From positions 1 to 22,776 of the forward strand of contig JAEXMK010000126.1 in NCBI GenBank assembly GCA_023444445.1: a DNA stretch of 22,776 nucleotides, written 5' to 3'. The notes beneath the pieces are model-generated. The model had not been told where the DNA came from and ran no database searches. It worked only from the letters and a program-made list of their open reading frames with translations. Position numbers and translations under genes: made by a program. The stretch is from Pseudomonadota bacterium (lineage in GTDB: Bacteria > Pseudomonadota > Alphaproteobacteria > Rhizobiales > Rhizobiaceae). Position 1 is the stretch's first letter. Each line of letters starts with the position of its first letter. Positions 15,727-22,541 of the stretch are shown here, in pieces.

Positions 15727-15965
15727 AGAATTCACCCGTTCCGATCGTCGTTGGGCCGGGTTCTTGAACTTCCCTGCATCGATTACCATCTGTGGCACTT
15801 CGAAGAGGCTCGTCGGTTTTGCTGGCGGGCCATCATCACGATTTGCACGTTTTTCCCCGGAAGCGGTTTCTCTTGCCGGATCTCTGTGCGACAAGCAAAA
15901 AAGCACATTTTGAAAGCCGGACTTTTGGACGGTAGCGGCGCCACGGCTGCGCCAAGGAGTATGAC

Positions 15966-16955
15966 ATGGCAGATGTAACGGTTGAACTGGACGATCTCGA
16001 TTTTGCTGGCGACGACAAGGTTGTGCCCTTTCAGGTCGAAGGTCTGGATGTGCGCGGCCGCGCGGTCCAGGTTGGGCCGCTGCTGAACGCCATTCTTGAA
16101 AGGCATGATTATCCCGCTGCCGTCGCCAGGTTGCTGGCAGAAGCGACCGTTCTGACGGCGCTGATCGGCACCTCACTCAAGTTTTCTGGCAAGCTTACGC
16201 TCCAGACCAAGGGCGATGGCCCGGTTGATCTGCTGGTCGCGGATTTCTCCGCGCCTGACAGCATGCGCGCTTATGCCCGTTTTGACGAGGAGCGGCTGGC
16301 GCAAGCGGTTGCAGCCGGTGCGACATCGCCGGAGCAATTGCTGGGCAACGGCATTCTCGCCTTCACCATCGATCAGGGCGCGGGCATGCAGCCCTATCAG
16401 GGCATCGTGCCGCTCGATGGCTCATCGCTGGAAGACATTGCCGGGGTCTATTTCCGCCAGTCGGAACAGCTTCCGACCCGCGTGCGTCTGGGCGTTGCCG
16501 AGTTCTTCGACCGCGACGGCGAGGGCAAGCCGCGCCACGCCTGGCGTGCAGGCGGCTTGATCGCGCAGTTCCTGCCACAGGCCCCCGAGCGGTTGCGCAT
16601 GCGTGACCTGCATGGTGGCGATGGTGACGAGGGTGGTCATGAGGTGCAGGAAGACGATGCCTGGACCGAAGCCGTAACATTGCTGAATACCATCGATACC
16701 GATGAGTTGACCGATCCGCAGGTGCCGGCGGAACGCCTGCTCTACAGGCTTTTCCACGAAAGCGGCGTGCGGATTTACGACCCGCAGGCCATTTTCGACC
16801 GCTGCAGCTGCTCGCGGGACAAGATCAAGGGTGTGCTGTCAGGCTTCACCGCCGAGGAAATCAAGGCAAGCGAGGAGGACGGTGCCATTTCGGTCACCTG
16901 CGAGTTTTGCTCCACCACCTATCGCTACGATGTCAGCGAATTTGAGAATGCCTGA
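15966..16955 (+). CDS. hslO: Redox-activated chaperone Hsp33
   Basis: This 329-residue protein is Hsp33, a cytoplasmic holdase chaperone switched on by oxidation. The N-terminal domain carries the family pattern (VGPLLNAILERHDYP, EATVLTALIGTSLKF). The C-terminal zinc redox switch has all four cysteines: CSC at 280-282 and CEFC at 312-315. In the reduced state these bind zinc; oxidation forms disulfides and releases zinc. A charged insert, HGGDGDEGGHEVQED, in the middle is typical of alphaproteobacterial versions. The ATG has AAGGAG six bases upstream. The 239 bases between argF and this gene hold nothing I recognise. A clear terminator follows. Confidence 0.94.
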   Translation: MADVTVELDDLDFAGDDKVVPFQVEGLDVRGRAVQVGPLLNAILERHDYPAAVARLLAEATVLTALIGTSLKFSGKLTLQTKGDGPVDLLVADFSAPDSMRAYARFDEERLAQAVAAGATSPEQLLGNGILAFTIDQGAGMQPYQGIVPLDGSSLEDIAGVYFRQSEQLPTRVRLGVAEFFDRDGEGKPRHAWRAGGLIAQFLPQAPERLRMRDLHGGDGDEGGHEVQEDDAWTEAVTLLNTIDTDELTDPQVPAERLLYRLFHESGVRIYDPQAIFDRCSCSRDKIKGVLSGFTAEEIKASEEDGAISVTCEFCSTTYRYDVSEFENA

Positions 16956-16962
16956 ACAGAAG

Positions 16963-16994
16963 GCCGCGCTCCAAAGGGGCGCGGCTTATTTTTT
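16963..16994 (+). terminator. hslO: hslO terminator
   Basis: GCCGCGCTCC, loop AAA, GGGGCGCGGC (ten pairs with one G-T) is followed by TTATTTTTT, a strong intrinsic terminator eight bases past the hslO stop. The adjacent apaG gene converges on it. Confidence 0.9.
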
Positions 16995-17009
16995 GCCGGG
17001 TGGCAGTCG

Positions 17010-17402
17010 TCAGTTCAGAACCCGCATCAGGCCGGGGGAATCCAGCGAAAAGGCGGGAATGGTGACATTGAACACCTCGCCATTTTCGGTTTCCATTTCA
17101 TAATGGCCGAACATAAGGCCTGACGGCGTATCCAGCGGACAGCCGGAGGAATATTCGTAGCTGTCACCGGGCTTGAGCTGCGGCTGCTCGCCGACGACGC
17201 CCGGCCCGTAGACCTCGTCCACCTGTCCGTTCTGATCGGTAATATTCCAATAACGGTTGACGAGTTTCACGGGCACATCGGAATTGTTCGCGATCACGAC
17301 CTTGTAGCCCCAGACGTAACGATCGTCATCCGGGTCGGATTGTTCCTCGAGATAATACGGATCGACCGTTACCTCGATATCCCTTGTCAGAGCACGATAC
17401 AT
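17010..17402 (-). CDS. apaG: ApaG family protein
   Basis: This 130-residue protein is a full-length ApaG (DUF525), a small immunoglobulin-like beta-sandwich domain. Family marks include [11 protein letters not shown] at the start, [20 protein letters not shown] and the glycine-rich GPGVVGEQP with SSGCPLDTP. ApaG was linked to magnesium and cobalt resistance in Salmonella; its molecular role is not settled. I placed the start at ATG 17402, nine bases after GAGGT; a GTG three codons earlier (17411) is possible but overlaps that site. metZ lies 232 bases upstream on the same strand, with a hairpin between, so the two may be separately transcribed. Confidence 0.92.
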   Translation of the reverse strand: MYRALTRDIEVTVDPYYLEEQSDPDDDRYVWGYKVVIANNSDVPVKLVNRYWNITDQNGQVDEVYGPGVVGEQPQLKPGDSYEYSSGCPLDTPSGLMFGHYEMETENGEVFNVTIPAFSLDSPGLMRVLN

Positions 17403-17587
17403 ACGCGCCACACCTCGAAATTATGCCTGCCGCCATATCCTACACTATAGGCTCTGGCTATCGTCAAGGAAATGAATGACTTGACGGGCAGGGGGCGTCT
17501 CTCGTTGCGCTGTTTTTTGCCGTTAGGGATAACGGTAAAGGTAAATATTGGTTGCCTGATACCGCCTTTTCCGGCCACGCGGGCAAA

Positions 17588-17616
17588 CCATGGCCCGACA
17601 CGCAGCCAGGCCATGG
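17588..17616 (-). terminator. Hairpin after metZ
   Basis: CCATGGCC and GGCCATGG form a perfect eight-pair stem with a 13-base loop, 19 bases past the metZ stop. Only three T residues follow on the minus strand, so it is a weak terminator or an mRNA-end stabiliser. Confidence 0.4.
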
Positions 17617-17634
17617 CAATTTGGCGTTTGAATT

Positions 17635-18819
17635 TCAGGCGGAAACGGCAGCGAGACCCTTTGCCAGATCTTCAAGCAGATCGTCCGTATCCTCGATACC
17701 GCAGGAAAGGCGCAGGGTGCCGCCGGAAATGCCGAGTTCGGCGCGCGCCTCGTCGGTGAGGTTCTTGTGCGTCGTCGTACCCGGATGAGTGACAAGGCTC
17801 TTGGCGTCGCCCAGATTGTTGGAAATCTTCACGATTTCCAACGCGTTCTGCAGCTTGAAGGCTGCTTCCTTGCCACCCTTCAGCTCGAAAGCGACCAGCG
17901 TCGAGCCGCCGGACATCTGGCGCGCAATGATATCGGCCTGCGGGTGATCGGCACGGCCGGGATAGATGACCTTGGCGACCTTGCCACTATCGGCAAGGAA
18001 GTCCGCGATATTGGAGGCATTGGCCGTCTGCTGCTTTACGCGCAGTGGTAGCGTTTCAATACCCTTCAGAAGCGTCCAGGCATTAAACGGCGACATGGCC
18101 GGGCCGGTATGGCGAAAATAATCCTGCAACTCTTCTTCGATCCACTTCTTGTCGGAAAGGATCACGCCGCCGAGGCAGCGGCCCTGGCCGTCAATATGTT
18201 TGGTGGCCGAATAAACCACGATATGGGCGCCAAGTTCGAGCGGCTTCTGGAAAAGCGGCGTCGCAAAGACGTTGTCGACCACCACCTTCGCGCCGATCTG
18301 GTTGGCGAGCTTCGCCACGCCGGCAATATCCACCACCTCAAGCGTCGGATTGGTCGGGCTTTCGAGGAAGAACAGCTTGGTGTTGGGCTGGATCGCCTTT
18401 TCCCAGTTGCTGAGATCACGTCCGTCGATCAGCGTGCATTCGATGCCATATTTCGGCGCCAGCGTTTCAACCACCCAGCGGCAGGAGCCGAAGAGGGCGC
18501 GTGCGGCAACGATGTGATCGCCGGCGCGCAGCTGGCACATGATGGCGGCGGTGACGGCAGCCATGCCGGAGGCAAGTGCGCGGGCGTCTTCAGCGCCTTC
18601 CAGCAGGCACATACGCTTCTCGAACATGTCATTGGTGGGGCTCGCATAACGGGCATAGATAAAGCCGTCCGTCTCACCCTTGAAGCGCGCTTCGGCGGCT
18701 TCAGAGTTCTCGTAGACGAAACCCTGGGTCAGATAGATTGCTTCCGACGTTTCACCATAGGGTGAGCGTAGCGTACCGCCGTGAACGAGCTGGGTTGCCG
18801 GGCGCCATTTATTGCTCAT
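17635..18819 (-). CDS. metZ: O-succinylhomoserine sulfhydrylase MetZ
   Basis: This 394-residue enzyme of the Cys/Met metabolism PLP family makes homocysteine directly from O-succinylhomoserine and sulfide, a step of methionine synthesis. The phosphate-binding tyrosine and arginine in YARYASPTN (55-63), ASGMAAV (83-89) and the Schiff-base lysine K207 in YSATKHIDGQGR are all present. The GQGRCLGG after the lysine and the overall sequence favour MetZ over cystathionine gamma-synthase or beta-lyase, but function among these relatives is hard to prove from sequence. The ATG at 18819 has GAAGGTGA upstream. A SAM-II riboswitch and terminator precede it, which supports a methionine role. Confidence 0.93.
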   Translation of the reverse strand: MSNKWRPATQLVHGGTLRSPYGETSEAIYLTQGFVYENSEAAEARFKGETDGFIYARYASPTNDMFEKRMCLLEGAEDARALASGMAAVTAAIMCQLRAGDHIVAARALFGSCRWVVETLAPKYGIECTLIDGRDLSNWEKAIQPNTKLFFLESPTNPTLEVVDIAGVAKLANQIGAKVVVDNVFATPLFQKPLELGAHIVVYSATKHIDGQGRCLGGVILSDKKWIEEELQDYFRHTGPAMSPFNAWTLLKGIETLPLRVKQQTANASNIADFLADSGKVAKVIYPGRADHPQADIIARQMSGGSTLVAFELKGGKEAAFKLQNALEIVKISNNLGDAKSLVTHPGTTTHKNLTDEARAELGISGGTLRLSCGIEDTDDLLEDLAKGLAAVSA

Positions 18820-18833
18820 GTGATCACCTTCAA

Positions 18834-18866
18834 AACAAAAAAACCGGCCGCAAAAGCAGACCGGTT
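18834..18866 (-). terminator. Riboswitch-controlled terminator in the metZ leader
   Basis: AACCGG and CCGGTT enclose a 13-base segment and are followed by a run of T residues on the minus strand, 15 bases before the metZ start. The left arm, ACCGG, is also the right arm of a competing hairpin, GACCGG with CCGGTC (18859-18880). Only one of the two can form, so this is a terminator/antiterminator pair. Confidence 0.75.
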
Positions 18867-18879
18867 CCTAGCACCCGGT

Positions 18880-18932
18880 CTTTTTAGCCACTTGTTTAAC
18901 GTGGCTGCAAGCCGACCGGCCAAATCACCACG
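18880..18932 (-). promoter_or_regulatory. SAM-II riboswitch aptamer upstream of metZ
   Basis: The minus strand reads CGTGG, then TGATTTGG, a GC-rich segment with GGCTTGCAG, CCACG, then GTTAAACAAGTGGC and the conserved tail GCTAAAAAG. The P1 stem is CGTGG/CCACG, and the tail forms the pseudoknot that encloses S-adenosylmethionine. These are the hallmarks of the SAM-II (metA) class, found mainly in alphaproteobacteria before methionine genes. SAM binding should favour the terminator just downstream and lower metZ expression. Confidence 0.88.
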
Positions 18933-19014
18933 GGATAAGCTTGCCATACTGCCGTTACCGGCTTGCGTCAATGCTTTCCTTTTGGTTTTGTCGCCGTAAA
19001 AAGGAATGATGACC

Positions 19015-20112
19015 ATGACGAGAACCACGGGCATTTTGGCGGACGGCGCAATCCGGGCGCTGTTTACGGGCGGCAAACTGAAAAGCGAGGCCGATCTCGA
19101 TATCGACCAGGTGCAGCCCGCCAGCCTCGATCTGCGGCTCGGCTCCAAGGCTTACCGCGTCCGCGCCAGCTTCATGCCCGGCCCCGGAACCCGTGTCATC
19201 GACAAGCTCAATCGCCTCAGCCTGCATGAGATCGATCTCAGCCAGGGTGCGGTGCTGGAAACCGGTTGTGTCTATATCGTTCCGTTGATGGAAAGCCTAG
19301 ATCTGCCGGCAGACATGTCGGCCTCGGCCAACCCGAAAAGCTCGACCGGCCGTCTCGATATCTTCACCCGCGTCATGACCGACAATGCGCAGGAGTTTGA
19401 CAAGATTCCGGCTGGCTATGCCGGTCCGCTTTATCTCGAAATCAGCCCGCGCACCTTCCCCATCGTCGTGCGCCGCGGCTCACGCCTGTCGCAGATCCGT
19501 TTCCGCATCGGCCACGCGCTTCTCAATGAAAGCGAACTGCTGAAGCTGCACGAAACGGAAACGCTGGTGGCAAGCGAAAACCCGAACGTGACGGGTGGCG
19601 GGATTGCGCTTTCGATTGACCTCAAGGGTTTCGGTGAGAACGGGCTGATCGGTTATCGCGGTAAACACCACACGGCGGTGGTGGATGTCGACAAGAAGGC
19701 CCAGCACGATGTCCTCGATTTCTGGGAGCCGCTCTTTGCCCGCGGCCGTGCGGAACTGATCCTCGACCCGGACGAGTTCTATATCCTTGTTTCACGCGAA
19801 GCCGTGCACGTACCGCCCCTCTATGCGGCCGAAATGACCCCCTTCGACCCGCTGGTGGGCGAGTTCCGCGTACACTACGCCGGTTTCTTCGATCCCGGCT
19901 TCGGCCATGCGCAGGCTGGCGGCACCGGCAGCCGCGCCGTTCTCGAGGTCCGCAGCCACGAGGTGCCCTTCATCCTGGAACACGGCCAGATCGTCGGGCG
20001 GCTTGTTTACGAGCATATGCTGGAAAAACCGGAAGGCCTTTACGGCACCGGGCTTGGTTCCAACTATCAGGCACAGGGGCTGAAGCTCTCCAAGCATTTC
20101 CGCGCCGAGTAA
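19015..20112 (+). CDS. dcd: 2'-Deoxycytidine 5'-triphosphate deaminase (double-domain Dcd)
   Basis: This 365-residue protein is the long alphaproteobacterial form of dCTP deaminase, about twice the length of the E. coli enzyme (193). It looks like two dUTPase-fold halves in tandem. The first (about 1-180) carries QPASLDLRLGSKAYRVR and the motif SANPKSSTGRLDIFTRV, which holds the nucleotide-contacting serines and arginine. The second (about 195-365) has GVHFDP-like equivalents such as FRVHYAGFFDPGFGHA and a C-terminal nucleotide-binding tail. It should deaminate dCTP to dUTP for thymidylate synthesis. AAGGA lies nine bases before the ATG at 19015; upstream ATGs at 19006 and 19009 are too close to that site. 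The gene stands alone, ahead of tRNA-Gly. Confidence 0.9.
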   Translation: MTRTTGILADGAIRALFTGGKLKSEADLDIDQVQPASLDLRLGSKAYRVRASFMPGPGTRVIDKLNRLSLHEIDLSQGAVLETGCVYIVPLMESLDLPADMSASANPKSSTGRLDIFTRVMTDNAQEFDKIPAGYAGPLYLEISPRTFPIVVRRGSRLSQIRFRIGHALLNESELLKLHETETLVASENPNVTGGGIALSIDLKGFGENGLIGYRGKHHTAVVDVDKKAQHDVLDFWEPLFARGRAELILDPDEFYILVSREAVHVPPLYAAEMTPFDPLVGEFRVHYAGFFDPGFGHAQAGGTGSRAVLEVRSHEVPFILEHGQIVGRLVYEHMLEKPEGLYGTGLGSNYQAQGLKLSKHFRAE

Positions 20113-20127
20113 TGATCCCCGGGGCGC

Positions 20128-20156
20128 TTGACACCCGCCGCGAACTGTCCGATGTC
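20128..20156 (+). promoter_or_regulatory. Likely tRNA-Gly promoter
   Basis: TTGACA (20128-20133), 17 bases, then GATGTC (20151-20156) would start transcription a few bases before the tRNA at 20166. The -35 is perfect, and the -10 is poor, as in many rhizobial promoters. Confidence 0.5.
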
Positions 20157-20165
20157 TTAGCCTGC

Positions 20166-20239
20166 GCGGGTGTAGCTCAATGGTAGAGCAGCAGCTTCCC
20201 AAGCTGATGATGGGGTTTCGATTACCCTCACCCGCTCCA
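20166..20239 (+). tRNA. tRNA-Gly (anticodon CCC)
   Basis: A 74-base cloverleaf with a perfect acceptor stem (GCGGGTG/CACCCGC), D arm GCTC/GAGC, anticodon loop TTCCCAA and encoded CCA. The anticodon CCC reads GGG glycine codons. Two stems have a weak pair: G-A at the top of the anticodon stem and G-T at the base of the T stem. The T-arm side may be sequence brought in by the phage that integrated at this tRNA; the gene still looks functional. Confidence 0.93.
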
Positions 20240-20240
20240 G
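20215..20240. other. Presumed phage attachment site (attL) in the tRNA-Gly 3' end
   Basis: A phage-type integrase remnant ends 50 bases after this tRNA, pointing toward it. Tyrosine integrases commonly use the T-arm to 3' end of a tRNA as the crossover core. The second copy (attR) should lie beyond the right edge, so the exact limits are inferred. Confidence 0.4.
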
Positions 20241-20289
20241 TAATTTCAATCACTTAGAGGATGCGACGTGTCACCCGTGTCACGTCATG

Positions 20290-20910
20290 TCACTTTCGCT
20301 TTTCAGCGCGGATTTCGGCGACTCGCCGACTATTCTGCAAACCATCGCCACGGCTGTAGCGTTTGGTCATCTTTGCTGTGGAATGCGTTGCCAATTCCTG
20401 GGCCGCTTCCAGCGATCCAGTGGCTTCCACGGTTTCAGAAACAGCGCCGGCCCGAGTGTCCATCGACCAGATATAATCCGGGACGCCGGCCGCCTTCCTC
20501 ACCTTCTTGAATTTCTCAGTGTAGTGATTGTCGCGATACGGCTTGCCGGTATCTTCGTCTATGACAACAGGCCCGATCTCCGGAATGGAGTAGGCCTTCA
20601 AGGCCTCGACCACCAAAGGCATCACACTGAGGTCGCGTGCAGCAAGGGCTTTGTTCTTGCTGGTCTGGATGCGCAGTATCAGATCCTTCGAGATATCGCC
20701 GGCGGTTAAGCCACGCCAACGGAAGGGACCGCCTTCAGGTGGCGGTGACCATTCACCGATTACGTCAATGCGGCGCAATGCAGTTTCGAATTTAACCGCC
20801 TCGACAAACCCGATAGACGGGCATTTCATCTTGGCGCTTTTCTTCACGATGGCCTCGCACTGGGCATAGGTCATTGCGATGGTCCGCCCGCCCGGTTGTT
20901 CGAATTGCAT
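20290..20910 (-). pseudogene. C-terminal half of a phage tyrosine integrase
   Basis: The 206-residue frame is the catalytic domain of a tyrosine recombinase of a type common in rhizobial prophages. The first catalytic arginine is at 46 or 47 in FETALRRIDVIGEW. A lysine is in QTSKNK (K85), the box II arginine R153 in MDTRAG, the histidine H176 in ATHS, and the nucleophile Y185 in KRYSRG. The N-terminal arm-binding and core-binding domains, normally about 170-200 residues, are missing. The homologous frame begins near ELMQFEQPGGRT, and an in-frame TGA stops it nine codons further upstream. The lost part is replaced by the divergent NusG-like frame, which overlaps its first bases. The fragment is unlikely to excise the element. 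Confidence 0.8.
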
Positions 20911-20988
20911 AAGTTCGAAGATATCTGCGGTTACGTCTCACCCAAGGGCTTCGCGAAGCTAGACCGCATCGCGCAAGAGGCGGCGAGA

Positions 20989-21552
20989 GTGGCCCATGAG
21001 CGCGAATCGGCATCGAAAGAGAGGGCGCATGGCGTTTCCGATTCGGCTTGGATCATTGCTCAGGTCGATTACGGACGGGAGAATATTGTTGAAAATGCCA
21101 TGATCGATGCAGGCATAGAGGCGTGCGTCATCATGCGCCAAGGGCCTGAGCGGAAGCGTCGATATAAGATACTTCCATCGAAACCGACCCCGGTTTTCAA
21201 TGGTATCGTATTCGTTTTCTGCGTGGCAGACGCTCACGCACTTCGGGGTGTCCTTACCTTTGATCACGTCAAGAACATCATTATGTCGGGTGAGGTTGCG
21301 GTTAAGATCAATCCGGAATCGATAAACCAGTTCAAGGAGTTGGCTGCGCAAGGTGTGTATGATCACAACCGTCGATCTGATGCCATCAGGAAGGGCGACA
21401 AGGTCAGAATAACCAGCGGTCCATTCGTTGGCTTTGAGGTTGCGATTGATGCCTTCGGTGAGGCTGGGCAGGGCGACGCTGTCGTCACCATAGAAATCTT
21501 CGGCAAACCTACCGTCTTCAATATGCCTCTTGTCATGCTCGAAAAAGTGTGA
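20989..21552 (+). CDS. Phage NusG-like transcription elongation/antitermination protein
   Basis: This protein (187 residues from the GTG at 20989) has the two-domain plan of NusG. An N-terminal NGN-type domain (about 20-110) includes AWIIAQVDYGRENIVENAM and PVFNGIVFVFCVAD. A C-terminal KOW domain (about 133-160) includes IRKGDKVRITSGPFVGFEV, followed by a beta-rich tail ending LVMLEKV. NusG paralogues ride on RNA polymerase, and specialised ones suppress termination in selected operons. I chose GTG 20989 because AGAGG lies eight bases upstream; a TTG at 20896 would add 31 residues and overlap the integrase remnant. A terminator-like hairpin lies 130 bases downstream, before the HNH gene, a natural target for an antiterminator. 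Confidence 0.82.
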   Translation: MAHERESASKERAHGVSDSAWIIAQVDYGRENIVENAMIDAGIEACVIMRQGPERKRRYKILPSKPTPVFNGIVFVFCVADAHALRGVLTFDHVKNIIMSGEVAVKINPESINQFKELAAQGVYDHNRRSDAIRKGDKVRITSGPFVGFEVAIDAFGEAGQGDAVVTIEIFGKPTVFNMPLVMLEKV

Positions 21553-21614
21553 GTACAAATGCGCATGGTCGATCCGGTTCTTAGCGGGCTTTTGCTCTAG
21601 CGCCCGGACCCAGC

Positions 21615-21703
21615 CCAGACGGTCTCCTTTGCGAGACACCGATTCAGGGCCAGTGCTACAGCTATGCTACGATGAATGATGAGGCGGCCAGACGGTCGCC
21701 TTT
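21615..21703 (+). repeat. Imperfect direct repeat flanking the HNH leader
   Basis: CCAGACGGTCTCCTTT at 21615-21630 recurs as CCAGACGGTCGCCTTT at 21688-21703, 15 of 16 bases the same, 73 bases apart. The second copy forms part of the terminator-like hairpin; the first pairs only weakly (GTCTC with GAGAC). They may be recognition elements in the leader or leftovers of a duplication. Confidence 0.5.
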
Positions 21704-21705
21704 TT
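21683..21705 (+). terminator. Terminator-like hairpin between the NusG paralogue and the HNH gene
   Basis: GGCGGCC, loop AGAC, GGTCGCC (seven pairs with one G-T) is followed by five T residues, an intrinsic terminator by form. It ends only 11 bases before the HNH start codon, so late genes could be expressed only if polymerase reads through it. Confidence 0.65.
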
Positions 21706-21716
21706 GCATTGTAGGT

Positions 21717-22079
21717 ATGGGCAGGCTAACCACTCTCAAATCACGGATCGGCAAGCTGCCGCCTCGTCTAGGGCCAATGCCTGGTGATGAGCAGGAGCGG
21801 AACCGCAACAGGCAGACGGCAGAGCCGTGGCGCAAGTGGTATCAGCTGGCAGAGTGGAAGCGGCTGCGCATTCAGACATTCACCCGAGATCACTTTACCT
21901 GCCAGATGGCGGGATGCGGAAGGATTGAGGGAGATACCTCGAAGCTGATCTGCGACCACGTCACTCCTCACAAGGGTGACCGCGATCTGTTCTTCGATGC
22001 GTCGAACCTTCAGACGCTGTGCAAGCCCTGTCACGATACAGTCAAGCAACGAGAGGAGCGGTCGCGAGGCCGTTGGTAA
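21717..22079 (+). CDS. Phage HNH endonuclease
   Basis: This 120-residue protein is a small phage HNH nuclease of the type found beside terminase genes, where it aids DNA packaging and cleavage at cos sites in HK97-like phages. The zinc-binding cysteines are C62/C67 in CQMAGC and C102/C105 in CKPC. The active-site histidine H81 is in CDHVTPH, N97 in SNLQTL, and H106 in CHDTVKQR. The basic N-terminus MGRLTTLKSRI is typical. I placed the start at ATG 21717 (GTAGG just upstream). The frame is open 15 codons further up, but that would place the terminator hairpin inside the gene. The gene is intact. Confidence 0.88.
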   Translation: MGRLTTLKSRIGKLPPRLGPMPGDEQERNRNRQTAEPWRKWYQLAEWKRLRIQTFTRDHFTCQMAGCGRIEGDTSKLICDHVTPHKGDRDLFFDASNLQTLCKPCHDTVKQREERSRGRW

Positions 22080-22081
22080 CG

Positions 22082-22279
22082 ATGGCACGAGACTGCGGTG
22101 AGATTATTGTTGACGGTTCTGAGCTTCTCTCCCGTCTCCGTATCGGAGTGAAGATGCCTCGCATGTTCGGTCCTCGTATGACTGTTGCCACATGGCTCTT
22201 TCAGTTGGCAGGTTTGGTGAGCGGTACGAACGTCGTTGTCGAGGTCGATGACGATCTGACCGATCAGGCAGGCGCCTAG
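22082..22279 (+). CDS. 65-aa phage protein between HNH and terminase genes
   Basis: This short protein begins MARDCGEIIVDGSELLSRL and ends in the acidic VVVEVDDDLTDQAGA. It starts two bases after the HNH stop, so the two genes are likely coupled. A middle part, MPRMFGPRMTVATWLFQLAG, is hydrophobic and could be a membrane-touching or amphipathic helix. I recall similar unnamed proteins of 55-65 residues in this position in rhizobial prophages, but no function is known. Position and coding character support a real gene; the ribosome binding site is weak (GTAACG), as expected for coupled translation. Confidence 0.6.
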   Translation: MARDCGEIIVDGSELLSRLRIGVKMPRMFGPRMTVATWLFQLAGLVSGTNVVVEVDDDLTDQAGA

Positions 22280-22293
22280 TCCCGTTGGGCATG

Positions 22294-22349
22294 GAGGGGG
22301 GCGGTCGAAAGTCTGGAAGGCCACCTCCCTCCGCACCCGCGCCCCCCTC
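22294..22349. other. GC-rich 10-base inverted repeat, possible cos/packaging region
   Basis: GAGGGGGGCG (22294-22303) and CGCCCCCCTC (22340-22349) are perfect inverted repeats enclosing 36 bases that include a second short pairing (GGAGGG with CCCTCC). The repeat lies between the HNH-linked genes and the small-terminase remnant, where cos sites are found in related phages. A run of eight T follows at 22359-22366, so a terminator is another reading. Confidence 0.5.
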
Positions 22350-22370
22350 ACTCAGGGATTTTTTTTAGCC

Positions 22371-22541
22371 ATGACCGAGAATTTTGACCTGTTCGGCAAC
22401 CCCTGGGTTGATAAGCCGACCAAGCGCGGACGACCACAGCACGAGGTTACGCCGAGAAGTCGCAATAGAGTCAGTATGTTAGTGGCTATGGGTTGGGCGA
22501 ATCCTCGGATTTGCAACGTTCTACTCCACCAGCGATACTGA
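22371..22541 (+). pseudogene. Small-terminase-like phage protein cut short by an early stop
   Basis: The 56-residue frame begins MTENFDLFGNPWVDKPTKRGRP and continues with RNRVSMLVAMGWANPRI, a close match in style to small-terminase-type DNA-binding proteins next to HNH genes in rhizobial prophages (from memory). Those are usually 120-160 residues with a helix-turn-helix of the form NERIA...TPPTLRKHY. Here the frame instead reads ICNVLLHQRY and stops at TGA 22539. A shifted frame over the same bases gives STPPAILT, which resembles the expected helix-turn-helix, so a frameshift near 22520 is the likely cause. A simple nonsense change is the alternative. Confidence 0.6.

Noticed and set aside
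15727..15965. 75-residue frame in the argF-hslO gap
   Set aside because: It lacks a ribosome binding site, has no family features and runs into the hslO leader.
14815..16176. 453-residue reading frame opposite argF and the argF-hslO gap
   Set aside because: It is antisense to a certain gene and has shadow-type composition.
17521..17550. Hairpin CCGTTA/TAACGG near the end of the apaG-metZ gap
   Set aside because: The six-pair stem has its T run on the wrong side for termination on either relevant strand.
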